Source: Phaseolus vulgaris
Lineage: Eukaryota; Streptophyta; Magnoliopsida; Fabales; Fabaceae
NCBI RefSeq assembly: GCF_000499845.2
Contig: NC_023759.2
Location: 21,100,716 to 21,164,715 of the forward strand
Length of the DNA: 64,000 nucleotides
Reading direction: 5' to 3'
Part shown: piece by piece, positions 55,001-64,000 of the stretch
Layout: the number at the start of each line of letters is the position of its first letter
Numbering within the stretch: position 1 is the stretch's first letter
Program-made: the position numbers and the translations under genes
The notes under the pieces: model-generated
What the model was told of the DNA's origin: nothing
The model's database searches: none
The model's input: only the letters and a program-made list of their open reading frames with translations

Positions 55001-55307
55001 TGCACTCGAGGAAAAGACTGGTGAGTGCTCCCGATTGGTCAGTGAGAACGCCACCCTCCAAGCCAAGGTCTAGATATTGATGGTTACTTTGGCCTCCAAA
55101 GACCAAGAATTGACCACTCAAGCCGCCCACTTCAAGGTTGCGGAGGAAAAACTGATAGGGGAGTCTGCCTCCAGTTTCGCTGAAGGGTTTGCAGAGGCTC
55201 TTGTTCAAGCTGTCTGTGTGAACCCTGGCATCAACGTCTCTGGGTGTAGCCCCCTTAACGAAGTGGTCGATGGCAAGCTTGTGCCTTTGGAGGGCTCCAA
55301 GGAATAG
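52077..55307 (+). pseudogene. Antisense gene of element E, broken and split by a solo LTR
   Basis: Exon 1 (52077-52854) changes frame near its start, then reads LYPWAPDELLDEYSS, the core (RLPFSRFERELLTE, LHPNGWAF, PSVDIFLDFFEVK) and LDGFPLYW. A TGA and other changes appear near its end. The intron (52855-52989, 135 bp) has GTACG and GGTGCAG borders. Exon 2 begins DSKMDRQRT and reads LDKGKRVVEVVSDDEDS and KRQR. It is split at 53402 by a 1,051-bp solo LTR and resumes at 54459 with YYYMGAF and a coiled coil in shifted frames. It ends with the NPGINVSGC...VVDGKLVPLE motif and a stop at 55307. Confidence 0.8.
53403..54453 (-). repeat. Solo LTR of the CRM-like family in element E's antisense gene
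   Basis: The ends are TGATATGAATCC and TCTCATCA. The 5-bp duplication CTTCT lies at 53398-53402 and 54454-54458. It aligns along its length with the LTR at 34469-35496 but is more diverged; the pol C-terminal codons are not preserved. Strand follows the full element. Confidence 0.9.
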
Positions 55308-56200
55308 CCTATACTCTGTGCTTCAACAGAATCATTTGATAGTTACTCTTTGCTTAACTTGTAATTATCACGAACCTTACTTGTAATTATAACTTTTGAA
55401 TTTGCTTAAATGTTATCTGCCTTCAACTCTTCTTGCGCTTTATCTGCTTTTGTTTTCTTTTCTCTATCAAAGGCATAATTGGTACCTGCCTTCGATGCAT
55501 TTCTTTGTTGCTTCGCCTTTTAACTCTTTAGGTAGCACATGTCTCCCCCTCTTGTTCTTTCTTCTTAAGGTGTGAGGCACATCATTCTCTTGGCCCTTTC
55601 GCTCAGAACCTCGCTTGGCCTTCGTATCTGTAAGGAGTCCTCCTCATGAAGGCGTCGCCTGCCTGGTCATTGCCCAAAGGCAAAGGAGGATTTTACCTTT
55701 GCGTATTTTTCTTGTCTCTAATGACTCGCGCTTTTACGCCTCTTCTTCCTAATCCTTGAATTTCTTTCTCCCTCTGAACTTGTAAAATCTTCACCTTCTT
55801 CTTACTTACCTTTCCTGGGCCCGAGGCACTCGTAGCTGAAGGCGGTACTGACTTTCTCATCGCTTTAGGATGAAAAGGGGAGTCTTTTCTTTTTTGGCCT
55901 CGACATCGCTCGAAGGCGTGGAGGACTTATCCTACCTGTACTGGGTGTCTACGCTCGAGGAGAGACCTGCTCTGGGCGTCCCCAGCGTGTCTAAACACTT
56001 GGGACAAAAGTTGCGCTCTGGTGCCCACGCCCATGGAGAGGCCTACATAACAGTGTCGTATCATCCATGGGGTGTCTAAATACCAGTGCAACTTAGCCCT
56101 TATCTCTTCGCACTTGGTGCCCACGCCTGAGGAAGGCCCACTACAGCAGCGCCGTATCATCCTCAGGGTGTCTGAAAACACCAAGGCGAAGTGCTCTAAA
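55308..56200 (+). other. Element E spacer, part near the antisense gene
   Basis: T-rich, likely the antisense gene's 3' untranslated region. It includes two to three GGTGCCCACGCC..GAGG and GTATCATCC..GGGGTGTCT units (about 56015-56170), which are the counterpart of the 41870-42060 region in element C. No gene is seen. Confidence 0.55.
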
Positions 56201-56204
56201 CATC

Positions 56205-56520
56205 AGACGCTAGGGCTAGTTGTTCCTACCTGAGGAGGGGGCGTCCCGAAGGAATCCCTTAACCCCTGCTAAGGGACTAGGCACCCAGGTTTTAGCCTAC
56301 GCCTAACGTCTGATACCGGGGCTAGCTATTCATACCTAAGGAGGGGGTGTCCCGTAGGATTCCCTTAACCCCTGATCAAGGACTAGGCACCTGGATTTTT
56401 TTAACTTATGTCTAACATCTGGTACCGGGGCTAGCTATTCATACCAGAGGAGGGGGTGTCCCGTGGAATTCCCTTAACCCCTGCTCAAGGACTAGGCATC
56501 CAGATTTTTAACTTATACAG
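56205..56520 (-). repeat. About 110-bp tandem repeat, three copies (element E)
   Basis: Units contain GGGGCTAGCTATTCATACC and CCCTTAACCCCTG..CA, then GGACTAGGCA. The last phrase recurs near 56268, 56378 and 56488. It is the reverse of the 107-bp repeat in element C. Confidence 0.85.
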
Positions 56521-56567
56521 AACATACCTGTTATCTTGCTTTGCATCTGACCTTCGCTCCTTTATCT

Positions 56568-56720
56568 GGCGATGCCTACTTCTGGCGACGCGTTATCTTG
56601 GCGACGCCTCATCTCGGCGACGCCTCATCTTGGCGACGCCTGATCTTGGCGACGCCTCATCTTGGCGACACCTCATCTTGGCGACACCTTATCTCGGCGA
56701 CGCCTCATCTTGGCGACGCC
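56568..56720 (-). repeat. 16-bp tandem array, ten copies (GGCGACGCC core)
   Basis: GGCGACGCC or a one-base variant begins every 16 bp from 56568 to 56712, joined by TCATCTT. The core is a near-palindrome. The array lies just after pol on the minus strand, as in element C. Confidence 0.9.
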
Positions 56721-56868
56721 TTGAATCTTTGTCTTTGTTTCTTTGATCTTTGATCTTACATGAAAGGGAAAAACTAAGGCAGGAATATCTTAAACTTCTC
56801 TTTTCTTTATTTGGGTGACCTCGTTAAAAAATCCCGGGAGGGAAAAAGAGTGTCCCCTTTACAAAATT

Positions 56869-59800
56869 TCAACTGAAATAAAACTTTAAATTCGCCGCAT
56901 TCCAACTACGTGGGATGGGGCCTCCTTCTAGAGTCTCTAACTTATACGAACCATTCCCTTTGGCTTTGATTACTCTGAACGGTCCAGTCCACTTGGGAGA
57001 CAACTTGTTTTCCAACTCGGGTGAGCCTTCCTCATGCCCACGCCCCTTTAGCTTTCTCTAATCTGCGTTTCAAACCTTTCAACAAAACTTTATTCGCTGA
57101 CTCAACCTGCCCATTCGTTTGGGGGTGTTCGACTGATGCAAACACCTGCTTGATTCCTACTTTTGTACACAACTTCCCCAACCGTTGGCTCGCGAACTGG
57201 GTGCCATTGTCTGAAATAAGACGCCTCAGCACCCCAAAACGACACATAACGTTCTTCCAAACAAAGTGATGTACCTTGTGCGCAGTGATCTGTGCCACTG
57301 GTTCTGCCTCTATCCACTTGGTGTAGTATTCGATGACAACGATCAAGTACTTCATCTGTCTTATCGCCAATGGGAACGGGCCTAAGATATCAATTCCCCA
57401 AGTATGGAAGGGCCATGGGCTGTATATGGATCTAAGTTCCTCTGGCGGCGCCTTGTGCCAATCAGCGTGCATTTGACACTGCTTGCAACGCTGGGCGTAT
57501 CGCACGCAGTCCTCTCTTATTGTTGGCCAGAAAAACCCTGCGCGTATTACGTTGGATGCCAAGGATCTTCCTCCCACGTGGCTCCCATAAATACCTTCGT
57601 GGAGTTCAACCATTATCCTGGTGCACTCGTCGCCACTTACGCACGTCAAGATAGGGTGCGTAAACCCGTGTCTGAATAATATCCCATCCACTAAGGTGTA
57701 CCTTGCGGCGTTCCTCTTGATCTTCTTGCCCTCTTCTGGTTCCGCTGGGAGGATTCCATCCGCTAGGTATCGTTTGTAAGGGGTCATCCATGTGTCGCCT
57801 TCCTCCAAAGCACATACCTGTACACCCTTTTCTTCTTCTGGCGAGGTCGCGTAAGTACTGATGCAGGGTGCCCTCGCCGTATCTTGACTCAAAGAGCGAT
57901 GGTTCCTTGGCTTTCCTCTTGCTGTACTAACGTGAAGAACATCCTCCCTGTTGTCTGTAACAAACTTTCGCGGCGTTTTGAGGGTCTCTTGGATTACAGT
58001 CCTCTACCTTCCCCCCTTGCCCGAGCTGGCCAGCTTGACAAGCAGGTCAACTCTGGCATTCTGCTCCCTAGGGACGTGCACCAGCTCAAACGCAGCGAAG
58101 GCTCTCTTCAACACCTCGACTTACCTCAAGTATGCGACCATCTGTGGATCCTTTGCCTGATACTCCCCCGTTACTTGCCCTGTGACCAATTGTGATTCAC
58201 TCTTTGCCAAAAGGCTCTGAGCACCCATTTCTTTAGCCAAAAGCATCCCAGCAATCAACGCCTCGTACTCCGCCTGGTTATTGCTCGCTTTGAAGGCGAA
58301 GCGTAAAGCTTGCTCGATCAACACTCCATTAGGCCCCTCCAAGATTATTCCAGCGCCCCTCCCTTGCTGGTTGGAAGATCCATCCACTGAGAGAATCCAC
58401 TGTGACCCTAACTCCACCTCTTGAGGGTCTCCTCCTGGTGAGAGCTCTGCCACGAAGTCAGCATAGACTTTCCCTTTGATGGACCCCCTGGGTTCACACT
58501 GGATATCAAACTCTGACAGCTCTACCGCCCAACGAACCATCCTCCCTGCTACATCTGGCTTTTGAAGTACTTTCTAGATGGGGAGGTTTGTCATCACCAC
58601 CACTGTGAAGCTGTGGAAATAGTGGCGTAGCCTTCGGGCTGAGAACACCACTGCTAGTGCCGCCTTCTCTAGTGACTGGTACCTCAATTCTGGGCCTTGC
58701 AAGGCCTTGCTTATGAAGTAAATGGGCTTCTGCACTTAGTCTTGCTCCTGGACCAGCACAGAACTAATGGCCCACTCTGTTACCGCAAAGTATAATCGGA
58801 GGGGGACGCTTACTTGTGGCTTGCAAAGCACCGGTGGCGTCGCCAAGTACTCCTTCAACTTGAGGAACGCTGTTTCACACTCATCCGTCCATGCAAAACG
58901 GCTATTCCTCTTGAGGCATTGGAAATAAGGGTGGCCTTTCTCCCCTCCAGCAGAAACAAACCTAGACAAAGCTGCCATCCTCCCAGTCAATTGCTGAACT
59001 TCTTTAACTGAGGTTGGGCTCCTCATGGCTATAATAGCTGCACACTTATCAGGGTTCGCCTTTATTCCCCTTTCAGTGAGCATAAATCCCAAGAACTGCC
59101 CTGCTTCCACGCCAAAAATGCACTTTTCTGGGTTTAATTTGAGGCGATACTTTGATATGGTAGCAAACAGCTCTTCCAGATCCGCTACGTGCTGCCCTCT
59201 CTCGTTACCACCATGTCATCTACGTAGGCCTGCACGTTCCTTCCCAGCATGGGTGCAAGGACCTTGTCAATCAGCCTCTGGTAGGTGGCGCCTGCATTTT
59301 TCAACCCAAATGGCATCACTTTGTAATAGTAACTGTTCGTCTCCGTCATGAACGTCGTTTTGCTCTCATCCCTGGGATGCCTCTTGATCTGATTGTAACC
59401 TGAGAATGCATCCAAGAAACTCAGCATCTTGCAGCCCGAGGCGCTATCCACTAATGCGCCGATGTTGGGCAGTGGGTACGAATCTTTGGGGCATGCCTTG
59501 TTGAGATATGTGAAGTCAACGCACATCCTCCATTTCCCATTCGCCTTCTTCACTAGAACTACGTTGGCCAACCACTCAGGGTATTGTATCTCCCTGATGT
59601 GCCCAGCACTTAGCAGCTTCTGCGTCTCTTCCTTCACGACGAGGCATCGTTCTTCGTTGAACTTCCTCCTTCTTTGTCGCAAAGGCGAACCTTGGCGTCC
59701 ATGGTAAGATGGTGGCACAAAAAATCTGGGTTGATGCCTGACATGTCCATTGCAATCCACGCAAATGCATCTAGGTGGCGCAAGATCACCGCAACTACCT

Positions 59801-61990
59801 CTTCTCGTTCTTCTAGGCTCAAGAAGCGTCCTAATCTGAACACCTTACCCCCTATCTGTCTTTCCACCATGTTGTCTACTGGTTGGGGTTGCTCACTCTG
59901 CACGTTCTCTGAGCGGGATTCATTCATGGAGTCCTCTTCTATTGGCGTCGCCCTATCAGATGCATCGGGCATCGCCTCCTTTGTCTCTTCATCCGTGGGC
60001 GAGGCCTCTCCGTATACTTCTTCCATTGGCGAGGCGTCACCGTATCTCTCTTCTGTGCGTGCATCTTCTATAGGCGTCGCCCCTGCAGGTATGGCCTCGA
60101 CAGGCGTGGACTCTGCGGGCGTCGCCTCTTGCACTAGTTCTAACTCTACTCGCGAATCTGAAACTTGTGGTCGTTCAATCACCATGACCATGCCTCTCTT
60201 CGTTTTCAGGCTATTTTCATAGCACTTACAGGCCTCTTCGTGATCTGACATGATTACGATTACTTTTCCACTAAGATCTGGTAGCTTCATCTTCATGTGG
60301 CGTGTGGAGGACACTGCCCTTAATCTATTCAAGGCAGGTCTGCCTAACAAGATGTTGTAGGCTGAGTTGGCGTTAACCACCAAGTACCGGATGCTCTCAG
60401 TGTGTGACGCCGCTCCATCAGTGAATGTCGTCCTCAGCTCCAGGTAGCCACGTACCTCCATTGGGTTATCTGCAAACCTGTACAAGCATCCAGTGTAGGG
60501 TCTCAGCAGGTCAGAGGATAACTGTAGCTTGTTGAAGGTCGACCAAAACATGACGTCTGTAGAACTACCCTGGTCGAAGAGAACCCTATGTACCTTTCTT
60601 CCCGCTATGACTATTGAAATGACCATGGGGTCATTATCGTGTGGGACGACATCCCGCAGGTCAGCCCTTGTGAAAACGAGGTCTGACTCCCACGGGTCAT
60701 CCGGAAATTCCTCAGCAACTGAACTTACTGACCTCACATATTTCTTACGTTGAGAGGCAGTGGGTCCTCCTCCGGAAAAGCCGCCAGAAATGGTGTGTAC
60801 TTCTCCGTGAGTCGGCATTTCGTGCGCTTGACCTTCCTCTGGTGTCGCCATGGCTGTGGTTGTAGTAGACCCAGCGAGATAATCTTTTTGGAAACCATTC
60901 TTCACAAGCTCATCCAACTGATAGCCCAGCGCTAAGCAGTTGTTAATATGGTGCCCGAATGCTTCGTGAAATTCGCAACATGATTCTTTGTGAGGTCCCA
61001 ACACTTGGTCAAACTTCACCGGTGGCCTCAACCTGTCAGCTATGTTGGGCACAACGATGAGGTCTTTAAGTTCCACCACAAAATTGTGCCTTAGAGGTCT
61101 ATTTCCCTCTCTCCTTCCTTCTGCTTGACCCCTAGGCTGGGTCCTCCTTGCCTCGTAGGTGCGCTTCCTGTCTTGGTTCTTTTTTCTGTGGTGGCTTCGT
61201 GGACCTTAGCAGGTTGTGTGCGCATTTGCGCTCTTGGGCGTGTGGGTGCAGCATTCGTGCACTTCTTGTATGCTTCACCCTTAGAGGCAATGTGTTCTAC
61301 CGCCCGACGCCTTACATCAGCAAAAGTCTTGGGGCGGCTGCGATTGAGTGACTTGCTGAAAGACCCAGGACACACCCATTTCCTGAATGCGTACACAATC
61401 ATGGGTTCGTCTATGGTACCCACCTTCACCACCTGCGCCCCGAAGCGGCTGATGTACTCTTTCAGGGTCTCACCTTGATATTGCTTCACGTCGAATAGGT
61501 CGTATGAAACTAGGGGTGGGGCCCTGTTGGCTAGATACTGCTCTCTGAATAGCCGCGAGAGCTGTGTGAAAGACGTGATGTGACCCTTTGGGAGGTTGAT
61601 GAACCAATCCATGGCCATCCCAATCAAAGTGCTCATGAAGAGCTTGCACCTTACGGCATCAGAACCGCCTACCAGCATCATCTGCGTGTGGAACGCAGTG
61701 AGGTGCGCCTCAGAGTCCTCCATCCCTGTGAAGGTTACTTTGGGCCCCGTGAATGTGTTGGGGATTGCTGTCTCTAGGATCGCCTGTGAGAATGGCGTTG
61801 AGAATTCTCTTGGTAGGGTGGCAGTCTCAGGCTCGTCTACGTCGCGCCATCCGCGGCGTAGTTCCTCGTTGGCGCGGTGGAGCTCATCGTTTCTCGCCTG
61901 AGATGCTGCCATTGCTTCTTGCAACCCTTGCATCATGCCCATGAGTTGTTGCATGGTCATCTCTTCACTCCTAGCGCGTGCGGGTCTCAT
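56869..61990 (-). pseudogene. Tat gag-pol polyprotein of element E, many lesions
   Basis: It starts at 61990 with the Gag coiled coil and core, and shifts frame near 61090. It continues with the knuckle (CCEFHEAFGHHINNC) and protease DQGSS near 60570. The Thr/Pro/Glu-rich linker, with several ATP-like units, ends in a second shift near 59690. The RT has YVDD near 59220. A loss after it precedes the frame at 59110. A CAA-to-TAA change lies near 58738 and a CAG-to-TAG near 58574. RNase H and integrase follow in pieces. A deletion of roughly 330 bp joins EKAKGAWA to MRKAHP near 57035. The end is a TGA at 56869-56871. Confidence 0.9.
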
Positions 61991-62101
61991 GTTCGTGTTT
62001 TCTTGAAGCCTCCTTGACTATCTGCGATTTGAGAACTGGAATTGGGTTGGAAACTGCAACTGGAACTGGAAAATTGTGTGATGGGACTGACGTTTTATAT
62101 C
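61991..62101 (-). other. Element E leader
   Basis: About 110 bp between the primer-binding site and gag. It is rich in CCAATTCCAGTT-like phrases and matches the leader at 29984-30042 and 31453-31544 of element C. No gene is present. Confidence 0.6.
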
Positions 62102-63175
62102 GGCCCCACGGTGGGTGATGTGATTCCACTAGCACAATTAGAATGATTCTTGACATTCTTAGGAATCATCTTGAGTTGGTTAAGAGCTAGGCACTTTATC
62201 ATAGAAATGGATCAAGGTTTTATGAATAAGAACTCACCAAAACTAGTGCCAAAACACAAACTCATATAGAAGATCCAATTATTGTCAAATTGAACCAACA
62301 AAAAGAGGTAAAACTTAAATCCACCGAATAGAATTGGAAGGGAAGCAAACTGAACCGAACAAAATGTAAAAGAAAGGCATAGCACTGAAAATACTTGCTG
62401 GAAAAAGAAAAGTACCAAACCAAACACAAAGAAGAATAAGAACAGCTGCTGGAAAACTTAAAAACCGAACCAAAAACAACAAAGAAACAAGCTAAGACAA
62501 GGAATTAACAAAGAAGAAAGGAAGGAGAAGAGAATTGCTCATGAAGATGGATGAATGATGAATGATCACGCCACTAGAAGTGTGGTTGCTCCTAGATGAG
62601 TGTGCTGCCGTCACTTGAGGACACCATGGATCCTTCAAGATAAGACTAGAGAAGAAGGCTCAAAAGCTCTCCAATGCTCACTCCAATTTTGAGTATAGTT
62701 TCTTTAGATAAATTCCAATCTGAATTTTACAAAGAGAGCACCTCTATTTATAGCCTAAGGTGCTGAAATGCAAGCAACACAAATTCAAAAATTCCCTCCT
62801 AAGAGACATCTAGAATCGGCGCCAAAACCCAAGCATGAGGAAGGTGTGACTCCTTCCTTCACTTTGGCACCTCCAAATTCTACTTCTACACCTATCTACT
62901 AACACACACCCCCTAAAGCTCCTAATTAAAGACTAAAAGATGCTATAACAATAGAGGTTTCTAATGTTTCCCTCTAAGCACCTTCAACTAAAGAAATTAC
63001 AAAAAGAGAAAATAAATGTCCCCTAGCTCCTAAAGCTTTGAACATGCTTCTTGTAAGCCTTTGAGGTGGGCTTTGACCTCTATGGGCGTCCTCCATTTGT
63101 GCCTCTACCTCTTCTTGATCTTGTTGATTGGCCTCCATGTTCTCTTGATCTTGATCTCCATCAGTGGGCGCCAAA
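62102..63175 (-). other. Element E primer-binding site, split by a solo LTR
   Basis: The two halves are 62102-62115 and 63169-63175 (plus-strand GGCCCCACGGTGGG and CGCCAAA). Without the insertion and its duplication, the minus strand would carry the same TGGCGCCC... site as elements B and C. Confidence 0.9.
62116..63163 (-). repeat. Solo LTR of the CRM-like family in element E's primer-binding site
   Basis: 1,048 bp with ends TGATG...CATCA and a perfect GTGGG duplication at 62111-62115 and 63164-63168. The minus-strand TATAAATA box is at 62745-62752. At 62974-63163 it still encodes about 63 residues matching the C-terminus of the CRM-like pol (MEANQQDQEEVEAQ, ITRSMFKALG or LTRSMFKALG), which proves that pol overlaps this LTR. 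Confidence 0.95.
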
Positions 63176-64000
63176 TGTTCCCGCCGGTTGACCAGGGTCG
63201 TTTTTATGCGTGGCTTGTCCTCGCGAGCTAGGGCACCTTCGTTCTACTCTGTCTGTGAGTACCTGAAAAGAAGTGAACAAAGGGGCGCCCTCGCGGCCGT
63301 TTGCACTCCGACGATCAAGTCAACTAGCGAGAAACATCAAAGGTGACACACCTCCGTATTGGAACACCGTGACTGGATACTCTGAGCATGGTCGAAAATA
63401 CTGAGTGGCTAATACTGTGTGCCCTAATTGCCTTTGCGCACAGTGGGTGCGCCGTGAAACAACTAGGGTTTTTTGTGACTCTGTGAGAATTAGGTCAAAA
63501 CTCCCCCCCTTTCAAACGTCCCAAGGCCCTTTCTTATACACCTCTCTCATTTAAAGCGCGTTAAAGCGCATTGAAAGCGTATAAAAATATCCCTTGAAAC
63601 GTTTGAAACTTAACTGAATTAACGCGTACCTTAGCGAACTTTTTGGAAAGCCTTGATGTTTTCAGTGCTTATTGCCATGTGTTCTTCTGACTTGATCGCT
63701 GCTCTACACAGAGGGCCTCACAGCGCCGTAACCCAACTTAGGGTTATCCCATTGTGTGAGTCCTCTTTCCTCAAAGTGCATCCGGCGCAGGGGGTGACTT
63801 TCTGAGTGCCAACTCATGCGCCCCAGCCTCTAGTCATTCGCCCTGGGAGTGTATCTACCCTTCTCTTGTACCATGCACGTGGTTCTCCCCTGGGCGTGGC
63901 CCTTTCATGGGTCATATCGGCCCCAGGGTCTCCCAGCGGTGGCATGGGTACTTCACAAGTCAGGTTACTCCCTACTGGTACTAGAACTATGGCCTTGAAG
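63176..64000 (-). repeat. Element E 5' LTR, partial
   Basis: It matches the first about 825 bp of the LTR at 50355-51463 and is cut by the window edge. Both copies share the CCGCCGGTTGACC start on the plus strand. Confidence 0.9.

Larger units (their letters stand above)
50355..64000 (-). mobile_element. Tat-lineage Ty3/gypsy retrotransposon E (5' LTR runs off the window)
   Basis: Minus-strand order is 5' LTR (from beyond 64000 to 63176), primer-binding site, leader, gag-pol (61990-56869), spacer, antisense gene on the plus strand, polypurine tract and 3' LTR (51463-50355). The LTR family is that of element C. In the first about 265 bp the two LTRs differ at about 15 sites by eye, so it is older than A. 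It is inserted in the copia 3' reading frame; the bases before it are GCAAC. Confidence 0.85.

Noticed and set aside
62974..63174. An independent small gene
   Set aside because: It is the pol C-terminus carried by a solo LTR, with a few extra codons from the flank.
1..64000. tRNA or rRNA genes
   Set aside because: I found no cloverleaf-like A and B box pairs or rRNA core sequences by eye. The tRNA-like strings present are primer-binding sites.

Overview
This window is plant nuclear DNA, most likely from a dicot and probably a legume. That placement is inferred from the mix of Ty1/copia SIRE-type, Ty3/gypsy Tat-type and Athila-type elements. I find no ordinary host gene, tRNA or rRNA. Almost every base belongs to LTR retrotransposons nested in one another, plus one small LINE fragment.

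Layout. (1) 1-3025: an Athila-like LTR on the minus strand, split by a deleted SIRE-like copia element (342-1851). (2) About 3090-3760: a LINE reverse-transcriptase fragment, minus strand. (3) 3976-15472: Tat element A (+). Only the last 201 bp of its 5' LTR remain. It has a gag-pol frame with a single amber stop, a 3' spacer with tandem repeats, an antisense spliced gene and a complete 3' LTR. (4) 15515-45280: Tat element C (+). Its 5' LTR is split by Tat element B (16193-about 29601). Its leader holds an Athila-like LTR between two copies of a 360-bp segment. Its pol is split by a minus-strand CRM-like chromovirus (34469-about 40256). (5) 45281-46665: a minus-strand SIRE-like integrase fragment, abutting a plus-strand SIRE-like element with LTR and gag but no pol (46666-50354). 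(6) 50355 to beyond 64000: Tat element E on the minus strand, which carries two solo LTRs of the CRM-like family, each with a perfect 5-bp target-site duplication (TSD).

How the parts work together. The Tat polyproteins read Gag, zinc knuckle, aspartic protease, reverse transcriptase, a degenerate first RNase H, a second RNase H and integrase. Between pol and the 3' LTR every Tat element carries a gene on the opposite strand. It has a non-coding 5' exon and two coding exons joined at a phase-1 intron. The product has an N-terminal domain resembling the Pfam 'putative gypsy type transposon' (Transposase_28) family, then an acidic/basic linker, a long coiled coil and a conserved C-terminal motif. 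It is open and correctly spliceable in A (808 codons) and B (686 codons), although B's own gag-pol is broken several times. The DNA upstream of it carries G-box and TGACGTGAC-type motifs in every copy. Antisense genes are known in Tat elements such as Grande, but their function is unknown. This conserved antisense gene is the most interesting system in the window.
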